Source: Choanephora cucurbitarum
Lineage: Eukaryota; Mucoromycota; Mucoromycetes; Mucorales; Choanephoraceae
Direction: 5' to 3'
NCBI GenBank assembly: GCA_025331435.1
Contig: JAIWNI010000060.1
Span: 123,191 to 187,190, forward strand
Length of the DNA: 64,000 bases
In this document: positions 24,542 to 36,100 of the stretch, one piece after another
How positions within the stretch are numbered: the first letter of the stretch is position 1
How the letters are laid out: each line of letters begins with the position of its first letter
The notes under the pieces: generated by a model
The model's input: only the letters and a program-made list of their open reading frames with translations
Databases searched by the model: none
Told to the model about the DNA's origin: nothing
Made by a program: the position numbers and the translations under genes

Positions 24542-27394
24542 CTAAGCCATGCATTCGCGCATACTAGGAATAGGTCTCATTGCCATCTTAATTCGCTCAA
24601 GAATATCAGTTAAGCGTTTCTGTAATGTTTCATTATCAGCTTCAGCCGTCTATTGTAATAATGTCAATCATTCTCTTCGCTTTCTTCTTTAGTATGTTGC
24701 GGTTTAACTTACAAATGCCAATGCGTCCACAGTAGCCTTCTGTCCATCCATATCAATTTTGATCGTCTTGTCTTTTTCATCCATTTCAACTTGACCAAAC
24801 TGAGCTTCTAAAAAGGAAGCAATATCCAAAAACTCTTTGTCCAATATCTCTGCCTTCTTTAAAGCTTCATCCTCTTCGTTTTGTTCAGAAGTAGAGTGTT
24901 GATGGGAACAAGCATGTGAACTCGCTATTAGCGAACAATTAGTTGTCTTGATTTTCTTTCATCTCGTTCTTATTACTTGCCTTTGACACTTGCAGGCGAA
25001 CTATCAATAGATAATAAGACAGCCAAGACAGAATCAGCCACCATATCATTCATAGCATTACCCACCCATTCCAGAGTGACTTGATTGGGACCCGAAGTCA
25101 ATTTTTTGATATCGATGGTATCAAACACACGCAAGACAGTGCCTTCTTGACCACCTGCTCCCTCTCCTTCAGCCAGTTCTCTCTCGGTTACCTCACCAAA
25201 CATCATTTCCAAATGCCACTTCAATAAACCAATACCAGCATTAAATGGAACCACTTGGCGTTGGGTGACTACAGTGGCAATCATGCCTCCTAGCTCATTT
25301 AGATCTTCAGGGCTCATGATGTTGAGTTGGAAATCTTTGACAACCAATACACCATTTAGAGGTTGATTTTCAGTAGGATATTTGGCAGCTAAACGACCAA
25401 TTGTCTAAAGTAACCAGGAACAATCGATAATTTGTCCAACAATCTCAATCTCTCTTTCTTACCTTAGCCATCTTTTCACCTCTAAAATGTAGTTTGACTG
25501 TATCACAATTCTTGGGTGTATAAATAGTGACATTTTCTTCTCTTTCAGAATATTTGCTTTGAAGAGCTGATTTGAGACGATACATAGCATTAGCTTCACC
25601 ATGGACAAGGATCTAATAAGAAGCAAATCAATATCATAACTCTATAGGTGCAATCTTTTTCCTTTTACCACATGAGGTGCTTTCACGTCATCGATAAATT
25701 TACTGTTCTGTGTGAAATCGACATGAGCAGAAAAGGAGATATAATCCACAGACATCTTCAAAGGCACTTTGCGACCATCCATAGCTTGAAAATCAGGAGG
25801 TTCGTTCATTGCTTGCTATAGATTTGAAGAAAAAGAAATCAATTAGAAAACAACAACACCAGCATCAAATTTGAATGCTACTTTACTCTGGCTAATGTGT
25901 TATCCACACAGTAACCTGTGATAACCAATCCATTCTTTTTATCGGGAGCCCAACGCTCAAACAACTCTCTTGAAAGACCATTCTGAAGCATACCAGGACT
26001 AGCCATCATGACACATGGACCTGAATCTTCAAATTGTTCTACATTCTTCAAATTACTGATGTGCTTAAAGACAAATGGATTGGAGATAGCAAATTGTTTA
26101 CGAATACGAGCATTCATCATGTTGATATATGTTTGATAGACAGCCATACAACGCTTGGCTAAACTGGAAGCATAATAGATAGGAATGCTATCCAATTCAG
26201 GATGTGCTTCCCAATATTCATCCAAAATCAACAACAATTCTTGAGCACGACCCAAGGCAAACACAGGCATCAAGCAACGTCCTCCTCTACCAACAATATC
26301 ATGTACCAGGGCTATAGTATATAAGTATAAGATAGAAATGACCCTCTTCTTTCCACTTACAAGTAAATCGGCTTTCTTTAGCAATACGCGGTTCGTGACT
26401 TTGAACACCGTATGTACTTTCAGTAATCAACACATCCACATAACCCTCTGGTTTTTCTGCAGCCATCAAGTGACGATCCTCTTCTCTTGAATAATCACCT
26501 GTATAGAGGATCTTGACACCAGCAATTTCGATCAAGAACATAGCAGCACCCAACACATGGCCTGCATTATAACCTGTAAATTTGATACCTTCTACCTCTA
26601 CTTGTTGGTGATAATCAATAGCTTCGATTCGTGGAAATGAATTCATTAAATCTTCTTCACTATACAATTGATCTTCGTCACCAATGTTGCTAATAAAGAA
26701 GGCGTGAGTGTTTTCCTTTTGATTTTGTGCCTATCAAGTTTATTACCTTACGCGAACGTAATCACTCAATAACCATTTGTAGATAGCCTTAGTTGGATGG
26801 GTCATAAATACACGTCCTTTAAATGTTGTCTAAGCAAGGTTTTAATGGAGTTCTAAGAAACATTGAGCTTGTGTTTTTCTTTTACCTTCTCCATCACATA
26901 AGGTACAGAAGCAGCATGATCCACATGAAAACTACAAACAGAAGGTGAGATATCTAGTCTATCTAAGATGCACAAATGATATTTACTGAGTCACCAGAAG
27001 TAAATCAATGCTGGAAGGATCAATTTCATCATAAAATGGTAAAGAAGCCAAACCACTGTAAGCAGGGTGAATACCAGCGTCCAGCTAAATGAATCATAGT
27101 GCATACAATTGAAAATGAAAATAAAAGCAACCAATTCAAAAACAATAAAAGGAAGAGAGAACAACAACAAAAAGTAAAGAGAGAGAGAGAGAAAGGTTTA
27201 TTTCAAATCATAAGGAAAGTTGTCAAATTGAATATCTTTCTTGAAAAACTTACCAAAATAGTCTTGCCTTTGTATTCAAGTAAAATAGACGATCGACCTA
27301 CTTCATTACCAGCTCCAAGAGGCGTGATCTTCAGTAGATCATTTTCGTCTGTAATAGGGATCTCCATTTCTGCTTTACGTTTTGTGCCTGCCAT
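24542..27394 (-). CDS. YSH1: CPSF73/Ysh1, endonuclease of the mRNA 3'-end cleavage complex
   Basis: Metallo-beta-lactamase/beta-CASP nuclease that cuts pre-mRNA before polyadenylation. Eleven exons join in phase to 720 aa: 27254..27394, 26987..27084, 26886..26931, 26747..26829, 26361..26689, 25887..26311, 25669..25815, 25463..25612, 24981..25404, 24713..24924, 24542..24649. The zinc motif H-F-H-V-D-H (residues 80-85) is completed across a splice junction. Also seen: [26 protein letters not shown], the beta-[22 protein letters not shown], and V-H-G-E. The Ysh1-type C-terminal domain follows. The intron at 24925..24980 is best read as GC-AG (GCAAGT); a GT-AG alternative with a poor acceptor also keeps frame. 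The first intron (169 bases) is unusually long for this window. Divergent from the NR2C2AP homologue. Confidence 0.95.
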
Positions 27395-27513
27395 CGTGCT
27401 GTATAAATAATAGAGAAAGAGGGAAACAAAGATAGACTACGCTGGGAAGTTTTTTATTTTTTAAATAAGGCAAAACAAGAGTCACTAGCAATTTTCTTTT
27501 ATTTTCCTCAATT
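27395..27513. promoter_or_regulatory. Short bidirectional promoter region
   Basis: Only 119 bases separate the start codons of CPSF73 (minus) and the NR2C2AP homologue (plus), so both leaders and promoters must share this interval. It is AT-rich with no clear TATA box. This is an inference from layout alone. Confidence 0.55.
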
Positions 27514-28083
27514 ATGACCAGCCTTATCAATGCAGATACTCGTATCAAGTAAATAAGAAGAAGAAGCTATAAATAGCCTTAAAGGGAGAATGTGCAATTG
27601 ACCTGTTGTATCTTGCTAGAGTAAGCTCAGTCTTGAACCGAGATACAACCAACTATGGCAAACAGTTCTTGATTGATGGACAAGCAGAGACTTGCTGGAA
27701 TTCAGAACAGGTAAAGAGGAAGAAGAAAGAAACCTTACACAACACAATAAGCAAACTCATCCTTCTTCAACATTTAGGGCCTTCCTCAACATATCTTGTT
27801 AGACTTTGCTCAACCTGTTTGTGTTGAGAGTATTGAATTTCAATTTCAAGGTGGTTTTGTAGGCAAAGAATGTTTAGTTGTTGGCAGTCAGGCTGAAACC
27901 CCCAATGACTACAATGTTCAGCTAGACACACTTTACCCCGAAGATATCAATTCAATTCAGACATTCAAATTGCCAACTACATCAGGACCTCTAAAGCGTG
28001 TTAAGATTGTATTTGAAGAAAGTACAGACTTTTATGGTCGTATTACAGTTTATAAATTGGATATAGTAGGCAAAGTATGTTAG
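27514..28083 (+). CDS. NR2C2AP (TRA16)-like protein
   Basis: Three exons join in phase to 143 aa: 27514..27548, 27620..27710, 27778..28083. The product matches human nuclear receptor 2C2-associated protein along its length: V-S-S-V-L-N-R-D-T, G-K-Q-F-L-I-D-G, E-T-C-W-N-S-E-Q-G, F-Q-F-Q-G-G-F, L-Y-P-E-D-I-N-S-I-Q-T-F and D-F-Y-G-R-I-T-V-Y. The fold is a small galactose-binding-like (F5/8 C-type) beta sandwich. The human protein was named as a nuclear-receptor partner; fungi lack such receptors, so the ancestral role must be different and is unknown. Its TAG stop overlaps the stop of the convergent membrane-protein gene. Confidence 0.88.
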
Positions 28084-29238
28084 ATACCAGCAGCCTTTCT
28101 GTTCTGAAATCCAAAGATGCCGATCCAAATTACAATCACCAACAGTCCTAATAGACAACTAACCAAATAAAACTGAAGTACCATCCGTCTTCCCATTGTA
28201 AATAAACCACCTTTATCCAAGTTGAGTCGATTGAACACGATCATCGCTACACAGACACAGCTCAGCAGGATTGTATAGCCTATACCTACATAGAGTCCTT
28301 GAGGAAATTCAATGGCCACACCAGCTAACAAGAGGCCATAGAACACGATACCTACACACCATACAATACGTGTCATGGTTGGTAAAGGACCGTGAAGTTG
28401 ATTGCGAAAGGCAAACAGTTGTGCCCAAGACATCATCATGGCACCTAGGACATAGAGATAATGAGCAATATAATGCTCCCATAGATCTCGCATATTAGAA
28501 TACATCTCTTCTAGGACAGGATACTGAAGAACTAATTCAGGATGAGCTAGATTAAAGTCTTGGATAGGATGCTTATAACATAGATTTCAAATTCAGTATT
28601 CTCTTTCTACTATCTCTTTTTTTTTTGGCTCTTATCCCAATTGCGTTATATGTGTATATCTTTACCTTGAACATGGCAGCAGCAGCATGAATGCCATGGA
28701 ATTGACAGTAAATGCCAGCACCGAAGGCCCAAAATAACCATGTTACACTAGCTTCGCTTAAATCACCCCCTATTGTCTCTTTTTCTTTTAGAACATGTCA
28801 AATCCTTTCTTTTTTTTTCTCTTTAAGAAACTTGGTATAAGTGCTTCTTTTATTATAATTATACTTACAGTAATTGGACTGTCCATTCAGCATGATATTA
28901 GCTCTAGTAAGAACAAAAAGGTTCAGCGGCAAAGTGATCAAAGGATCAAATAAACGCCAGAGTGTGTTACCACTAAACCAGACAGAAAAATCAGGGAGCT
29001 TAGCCAGGACAGGTATGACTGTCATGACCAAGATAGACAAACTTGTACCTAACAAGAGCCAGGCCAACCTGTTGTCTTCCACATGAATATCTTTATACTG
29101 TCTTATCGTACTCGGTTTGTGGGATGACGAGGGTGATCGAGTGTCCAAAGGATCTTCGTCATCTGAATCTTGAAATGGTCTGTTCTGACCACGAGAATGC
29201 GTATAGATAGATGGAAGTTCGTATTCGCCTGGAGCCAT
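28080..29238 (-). CDS. Multi-pass membrane protein, family not recognised
   Basis: Three exons join in phase to 321 aa: 28869..29238, 28666..28769, 28080..28571. The start is the ATG at 29238 (M-A-P-G-E-Y-E-L-P-S). An acidic, Ser-rich cytosolic-type N-terminus of about 55 residues precedes about seven hydrophobic segments: L-A-W-L-L-L-G-T-S-L-S-I, a paired segment around D-P-L-I-T-L-P-L-N-L-F, W-L-F-W-A-F-G-A-G-I-Y, Y-L-Y-V-L-G-A-M-M-M-S-W, two in V-W-C-V-G-I-V-F-Y through C-V-C-V-A-M-I-V-F, and a last one near the C-terminus. Histidine-bearing stretches sit between the third and fourth (Q-F-H-G-I-H-A-A; E-H-Y-I-A-H-Y). No transporter or enzyme signature was recognised, so no function is assigned. 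Confidence 0.8.
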
Positions 29239-29785
29239 AAGCACAAAAATATACTAGAAAGAAAGAAAGAGAGATATACTGATAGCTAGAAAGGATAGAA
29301 ATGGGCTTATTAATAGACAGAGGGTTATTTTTAGATTTAAATTTTACTACTGTTGTCACTTTGGTAGAAAACTTCTTTAGGACTAATTCTCCTACAAAGA
29401 AGCCCAGAGTCAAACACAAGTAACCAAAGGAATGTTGTCATAAAACAGATATACAAAACAGCCTTCTTGTGCTTATAAAGTGATTTCCTAAAAGCTAAAT
29501 TGTAATTTTAATTAAAGAAAGTGAGTGAGGATGATCGAAAGTCAATTGTGGTTAAAGTCTTACTACATCTTTATAAAAGACTCTTACCTTGACTTAAATC
29601 ATGCAAGATGTGTCAAAGTCTTTCTCTTCCGCCCATGCTTTCTCTTCTTTTTCTTTTTATGTGTATAGGGGAAAGTAGAGAGAGAGAGTACGTGTATTTG
29701 TGTTCGCGCAATCTACAGCAACTTACTGCTTTATGATTAGAGTGCTACTCGTTTTGGTTTTAATTATAAAATCCCCGTTGAAATG
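29239..29785. other. Upstream region of the membrane-protein gene
   Basis: AT-rich with GAAA and GAGA repeats. An 86-codon minus-strand frame (29159..29419) runs into the membrane-protein gene in another frame and is not supported. It probably holds that gene's promoter and leader. Confidence 0.4.
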
Positions 29786-30290
29786 GTAGCTTTCTAAGAC
29801 TCAATTTATTAGAAGCCTTTAGGCAACAGTTGGAAAGAAAAGAAGAAGAGTGAGAGGCATACATATGCATTGATGGATGTGCAATTATGGAATACATCAG
29901 TTGAGACCATTCAGCCTCCCGAGATCCAAGTCATTGTTTTGGACAATAAAGAAAACCCTCATCTTTTGCGCAACATTTGACAGGGATTAATGTCTAGGAA
30001 TTACTTGCAGGCAAAAAGGAACAATTCGCTCATTTCCGTTTTAGAGAATAAAAAGCGGACTGTTATTGAGGCAGATCAACATGAAAAGAGCTGCTTCCAA
30101 TGTAGCCAATCTTTATTCACTACGAGACAAAGTGAGTGAAATCTATTTTATTGCTTGTTTGTTTATCATTTCATTCTACTGCTGCTCCCCGCCTGTAAGA
30201 AAATAAGCGTGGCCTCAATCAACTTTTTCAAGCGCCTATACTAACATGGTTTCTTTCGTATTCAACAAAGAAGACAGTCATTTGGAACAG
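29786..30290 (+). pseudogene. Probable pseudogene with a FYVE-like CxxC piece
   Basis: Plus-strand coding-like DNA in pieces. One frame reads L-L-E-A-F-R-Q-Q-L-E-R-K-E-E-E and then hits TGA. A shifted frame continues H-T-Y-A-L-M-D-V-Q-L-W-N-T-S and stays open, but for one TGA near 29980, to E-A-D-Q-H-E-K-S-C-F-Q-C-S-Q-S-L-F-T-T-R-Q before a GTGAGT donor. The C-x-x-C-x-x-x-L-F-x-x-x-R spacing recalls the start of a FYVE zinc finger, but no H-H-C-R-x-C follows. A frameshift plus a stop suggest a dead gene. The stop could instead lie in an intron ending TGACAG at about 29992. Parent family unproven. Confidence 0.35.
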
Positions 30291-32050
30291 AAAGTTTAAT
30301 TTAAAAAAGGGGGTTGTACTACCGAATGACACACAGGATACCCAGTGAATGGGATTTTCAAAAGCGGGGTTTTATCAAAAATATCTTCAAGATATGTTGC
30401 TACTATACACCATTTAAATCTTTTCTCTTTCAAAAGCATGATTGCTATCATGTAAAACTACCAAAGTTCAATTCATCTGCTAAACAATGCGAGAAAACGC
30501 AAAAGCCTAGTAGTCGAACATTATATAGCCCAAGGTTTTTTTTATTCTTTTATTTGTCTTTCTTTTTAAATTGCGGTGTGACATAAAGCGTTATTTCTTC
30601 TTTTTTGTGTCAAATAATTTTTAAAGTCATTATGTCTAGTTCAGCCTGATCTATACTTACACTTTCATTGACTGTAGTAAACGGCAAAATGACATCTCTC
30701 TTGGGGCAATACTTGCAATAAAAGCAAGGTATTTGTGGGCAAGATGATACTTAGAAAAGGCGCTATGTGAATGATATCTTATGCAAAGATTGTTTCTGGT
30801 ATTTTTATTTATTTAAATACCGCTAAAAGTGATTGGATGCAAAGAGGTATACCTGACGTCATGAATTGTAAATATATTATAAACAGCCTACTCTTTTTTT
30901 TTATTTTTCTTTTCTTCTTTGTACCATAGTAGCTTTTTAACACTCCTTTTTTCTGCTGAAGCTGCTTCTGTGTAAGCCCAAGAGTGCATAGCGGAGGTAA
31001 GAGTCGAGGGTTACTCCTTTTACCGTGGCATCGGCACTGCTTTCTGTGCATCTCTTTTGAGGTGCCATTCGTTCCATCCTTCGTGTTTGTTGCTTAAAGT
31101 AACTGCCTATGGTATGCTAGCGTACTGACTGAGGTCTTTATACTGCTTACTTAGCATGGGGTGGTCTTTTTTCTTGTTCACACCTTTTGGTGTGTTCTAT
31201 CTTTCTTTCTATTTCTTTTTTAAAAAAAAGCTACTCATCACGAACAAAATGAAGTCATCTTCACTTCATTTGGACGCGTTCTTTTTATCATTTATACCAC
31301 ACAAAAAATGAAAAGATGATAGACTTCTATTGATGTGAGTCAGGCCTTATCATGACTAGATATTTTTTATCTGTGAAACCCCACGATGAGATTATTCCAA
31401 GCGCAAAAGAAAAGTTTAGTTTAGACAAAAGTAACGAAAATAAAGCTTACTACAAATTTGCAGATACAAAAGTTTAAATTGATTCTATTCATCTGTCAAA
31501 AAAAAAGCAACGTACAAATACAACTCTTCAATAAATAACACACACGATCAATGGAGTGATGAACCTTCTAAATCTTTGTGTTTCTGAGTGAAAGAGATTG
31601 ATGAAGCTGCTGAAAGTGGACTATAGGTCGATAACAGAAAAAACCTGTTTAATACATGTAAAGGCATCTTTATGTCATCAATATGGCTACCATCTATGTA
31701 GCATCAAATGAAATAAAAAAGATAGTGGCTCTATATGATAGCTTAGTGGTGTTTGTATAAGAAATCTTTGAGGGCTCTGCTGTAACTTTGAATTTAGTGC
31801 CACAAATAAGCCTGAATGAACAATGCTTTTAATAGCATTATAACGAACCATCTATACCATCCAATGTGCAAATCATTGTTCCTTTTAAAAAATAAACATA
31901 CGCTTTGTTTTCTGTTGTTGTTAAAATCCGTGTACAACCTATTTCCGTAAATGGCGCAAGTTTGTGTTTGATGATAGAAATAGAAATGGATGCTTTTTTT
32001 TTATTGTTATTCTTTCTTGTTTTTCTTATTCATTCATATCAACACACAAA
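30291..32050. other. Intergenic region, no gene seen
   Basis: About 1.8 kb of AT-rich sequence. Frames of 80-90 codons (30314..30586 plus; 30809..31051 minus) are rich in F and K and look like chance. The 60 bases before 32051 are pyrimidine-rich, consistent with a leader for the next gene. Confidence 0.4.
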
Positions 32051-32785
32051 ATGAACTCGATTGTCAATCATTTCTTACAAAACTATATGGCACAACACCA
32101 GACAAACAATAACAATAATAGTCAAAATGGACTGCTAGGTAATGGACCTATGGATTGGCTAACCAACGCAGCTACGTTCGCAGGTGTAGACGCCCTCTTA
32201 AACCGTTACGATGAAGAAAATGAGGATAAAGCTCATTTTTGGCGTAATGCAGGTTTAGCTGGTGCATTAGCATTAGGTTACCAATATTATAGAGATCATC
32301 ATAATCGTCCACAACCTATAGCAATAGATAACGAACAACAACAACAGATAATTGCTCAACAAAGCCAACCTGTCAATACTGGGGTGCCTTATGCTCCTTA
32401 CTACTATCCTCCGCCTCAACAGCCACTAGATTATAACTATGGTTCAGCATACCAAAACGCCATGATACCTTCTCAACCACCTTACTTTGGTCCTCCTATG
32501 ATGCCTCCGTTAATGCCATACAATACCATGGGATACAATATGCCTATGATGCCACAAGATCCCTACATGATGATGATAGCAAATCATATGATGCAACAGC
32601 AACAGCAACAACAACAACAACAACAGATGCAGATGCAGATGCAGCAACAGTATGGAGGAATGCCCTTCCAAAATTATGGGCTTCCACCATTTGCAGCTAA
32701 CCCAAATATGGGACAAATGCCAATGGCACCTTATTCAGTACAACATCATCATCTTTTTGGACACCATAGACCATCTTACTTTTAA
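32051..32785 (+). CDS. Low-complexity Q/M/P/N-rich protein
   Basis: A single exon of 244 aa from the ATG at 32051. The open frame extends upstream only through a GTG and a T-rich leader, so that longer form is not favoured. The N-terminal ~90 residues are ordinary: M-N-S-I-V-N-H-F-L-Q-N-Y, a short Asn run, then a possibly helical W-R-N-A-G-L-A-G-A-L-A-L-G-Y-Q-Y. The rest is disordered and rich in Pro, Tyr, Met and Gln, with an eleven-residue Gln run followed by Gln-Met repeats, ending in His-rich G-H-H-R-P-S-Y-F. It resembles prion-like or condensate-forming regions by composition only. No family recognised. Confidence 0.7.
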   Translation: MNSIVNHFLQNYMAQHQTNNNNNSQNGLLGNGPMDWLTNAATFAGVDALLNRYDEENEDKAHFWRNAGLAGALALGYQYYRDHHNRPQPIAIDNEQQQQIIAQQSQPVNTGVPYAPYYYPPPQQPLDYNYGSAYQNAMIPSQPPYFGPPMMPPLMPYNTMGYNMPMMPQDPYMMMIANHMMQQQQQQQQQQQMQMQMQQQYGGMPFQNYGLPPFAANPNMGQMPMAPYSVQHHHLFGHHRPSYF

Positions 32786-33138
32786 TTATAAGAAAGAAGC
32801 AACAAAATATAAGAGAAGAAGTACAACTGAAACTTCTTTTCTGTTCTGTATATGTATATATAAAAAGAAGGGAGGGAAGAACTCTTATGGTTGGTTACAT
32901 GTAAAACGAACTCAGTGTATCTTTAAAATCATTCTTTTTACAATCTTTTGGTCATGACTTTGAATCTACAATAAGGAAGAGAAAAGAGAGAGCAGTGTAG
33001 GGATGTAGAAAAGAAAACAGCATCAAGACTCAGAAACGGCTAAACAATAAAATGCAACCAGTCTAATTGTGTTTATAAGCGATGACATTTATTCAGCTGT
33101 TGATAGATATCAAATAATTTGACGAAAGAGGCTATAGA
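32786..33138. other. Intergenic between convergent genes
   Basis: About 350 bases holding the 3' flanks of the Q-rich protein and the DNA-PKcs gene. A 101-codon frame (32652..32957) mainly overlaps the Q-rich gene in another frame and is rejected. No other feature. Confidence 0.5.
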
Positions 33139-36100
33139 CTACAGATAAGACTGCCAACCTGCCCATGCAACACCCAAGGCTCTAGAATCTGTTGCCAAGT
33201 TGATCAAGCATTTCACTTGTTCGTTAGTGTCAGCACAGATACCATCAATATCAGCTCTAATGTCAATGCTAGGAATTCCTTTTGCAACAGCTACAACGTC
33301 CTTATAAAAGTACTTATTAGCATGGCCATTAGTCAACTCAGTTATGAGAGTGTCTAATAAGGAAAGACAAGTTGAATAATGAGAGAGATTCAAGTCGAGC
33401 TAGCTTCAAAACTTACTGGCAGGGTTTTCTTTATCAAGCTTTCTTCTGGCTATTTCAATTTTGTTTTGAGGATACCATTGTATAACATGCTCCAATGTTT
33501 CAGCCATGTCTTGTTGACGGCTTTTTTCTAGACAGATATCAAATGTATGTTAACCTCTCACCTTTTAATTACGCTTTAGTTAGTGTGCTTACTTTGAGAA
33601 TACGCTATTCTGGCTGCATTCTTTTGCCATTCCAACAAAGGTTCTTTAACAAACACTTTCATGATATTCAATAATGATTCCTTCTGCTCTTGTATAGCTA
33701 CCACAACAAAGGTACACGGTTACCATGGTTTCCGGGCTTAATCTACTGACGTTGTCTTACTTACCACTTAGGATGTTTGTCATGACATCTTCCAAAATAC
33801 CAGATACACCTAATGGCTCAAGAACACCGATCAATTGTCGAGTAAGCCTAAAGGGTACTAGTTCTGGAATTGGGAGTAATTCTGTTGCAGCGCCAAATGC
33901 ATAACCAAAATCAATTGGAACAAGTCGACCACTAATCATTAAAAAAAGTGTCAATATACAAACAAAGTAATATTTATGCAACCTTCTCACCTCTTTGTAT
34001 CCAACAAAAAGTTTTGCAAGTGTCTATCACCAATACCCAGAATGTACCCAAAGATTGAAATACAAGCTAAACTGTATGCAAAGTCTTTTCTCAAAAACAA
34101 AAATGCTTCTGGAGAGGCTGCTAATTTGAAAACAAAGTTGCGCAAGACTGTATTTGGAACCAGATCACAACAGACAGCAAACGATTTGACAACTGTCTCT
34201 CTTGAATCAGCAAAAGCAGCATAATATTTACCTATCACAGACTACTTGTTAGAACACAAAGAACTGCTAGAAAGATATCAAACTCACCATAACTTTCTTT
34301 AGAGGACTTGGATGTATGTCCCTCGATCCAGCTGTTGTATCTTGATATAGCACGCTTTACAGTAATTTGATCGGAACGTTCACTTGTGATACACTGTTGC
34401 AAAGGTATAGTATCATTTACCCATTCAATAATACCGAGATTGGAAGCCATTGGAATCACCTGGTTTGATGCAAGTTGGTTCATGTAGACTGCAGTTTTAC
34501 AGAAATATTGCTTACCTTGTATGTGTGGATTTTGATATTCTGTTTGGAACAAAAGGCGTTGTTCTTTATCATGTCATTCATGATCGTAAAAAGCTGTTCG
34601 ATACGTTCATCCAGTCTCAAATCTTCACCGCCTTTGACTAGGAATTTGTATTCTTTTTCATCTGTACCATAAAAAGTAATTCGCTTAGGCTTTCGCAATG
34701 ATTCCAAGATAAGAAGTTTGGAGCTGACAGATGCAATCTTAGCGTGTGACTCAGGGAATGGTTTTGAATAGCCATCGTACTGACCGGGAATTTCAATTTC
34801 CTAAATAAAGAGGCATACGTTAGGCAGGAAGGACTTTTTTTTTCTAAAGAGGTAAGATACAAACCTCATCATGCTCAGTGTTTTTGAACGAATAGAGCCA
34901 TTTTGAGTAAGAACTGATATGTGTCTTATCCTCTCCTCGTCGACTCTTCTGCTCTTCTTTCTTTGGTTCAAACTTTGATTTGATGAATGCATTGAGCTCA
35001 TCCAACTTCTTAGAGGTCAAAGCAGGGATGTTTTTACCATTCTCACCAAAGACGCGTAGGAAATGACTTCCATGTTGTGCAGCAATCTTTTTAGGAATAG
35101 AGCCCATGTTTTCACTATAGTTGTTGAGTAACAGGTTATAGAATTCCTCAAATCTAGATTCAATGAAGCTTTTTGGAACTTCTTTATCTAACATAATTGA
35201 CTATAGTAGAGTGAGACACAGATCCTTTCTTTCTTTTTTCTTGATACTCTACCCTGATGTATTCAATAAAATCTTTTGCAATATGATCAGGATCCGATAA
35301 CCGTTTCAGCTCATAAGAGAACTGTTCCATGATAGGTGAACGAATGAGATAAAGAATTCTTTCAACAGAACGTTGACTTTCTTCTGAGAGATCGTTTTTC
35401 TTGATATCATAGAATTCACAAGACATTTGGAAGGGATAGTAGAGTGCTTTTGGGTAACTTTCAGCAATTCTCTCCAATATGGGAAATATGTAGGGAGCGA
35501 TTGGTGTTGCTATTGAAGATACTAGCTGAGGAATCCAACGGATAAATTTCCAACAAGCGTCTACTTTCATTGACTTGATTTGGTTCAAAAGTCAGTATAA
35601 GAAACACCCTTATTTAGTTCACTGAAGAAACTTACGCATTGTCTAAATAAGGATCCGTTTTCTGGATAGATTTCAATCAGTTCCAACAATCGAGGAAAGA
35701 ATTCAATGGCCTCCTTGCGATCACGATTGATTGCTTCAAAATAGTACTGAATCACAATTTGGCTGTATTCAATTGAATTAAAGTCAGGCTGAAGTGTTGA
35801 TTTAGCGTTTTGTGAAACGTGAAGTGATTCATCACAATAACGACCTAGTTGCCAAATATAAGTGGCCCGAAGGTTCTCCTATAAATGACAAGAGAAAAAA
35901 AAAGTTAGGTTATTGATGCAAGAATTAAAAAGGAAACCTATGATACAATTTACCTTTTCGGAAATAAGTTGACCAGCTTCAACAAGTACTTCGTATCCTG
36001 TCTTTTCAAGGTAATTAACAAAAGCATCAGCGCTTTCAATGTTATGACCAAAATCATATTTGCGAGCATATTTTCGTAAGATTTGTTTTCCTGTATTCAA

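Noticed and set aside
31964..32050. An upstream extension of the Q-rich protein that begins with GTG.
   Set aside because: It reads through a T-rich leader, has no ATG and adds low-quality hydrophobic sequence. The ATG at 32051 is the natural start.
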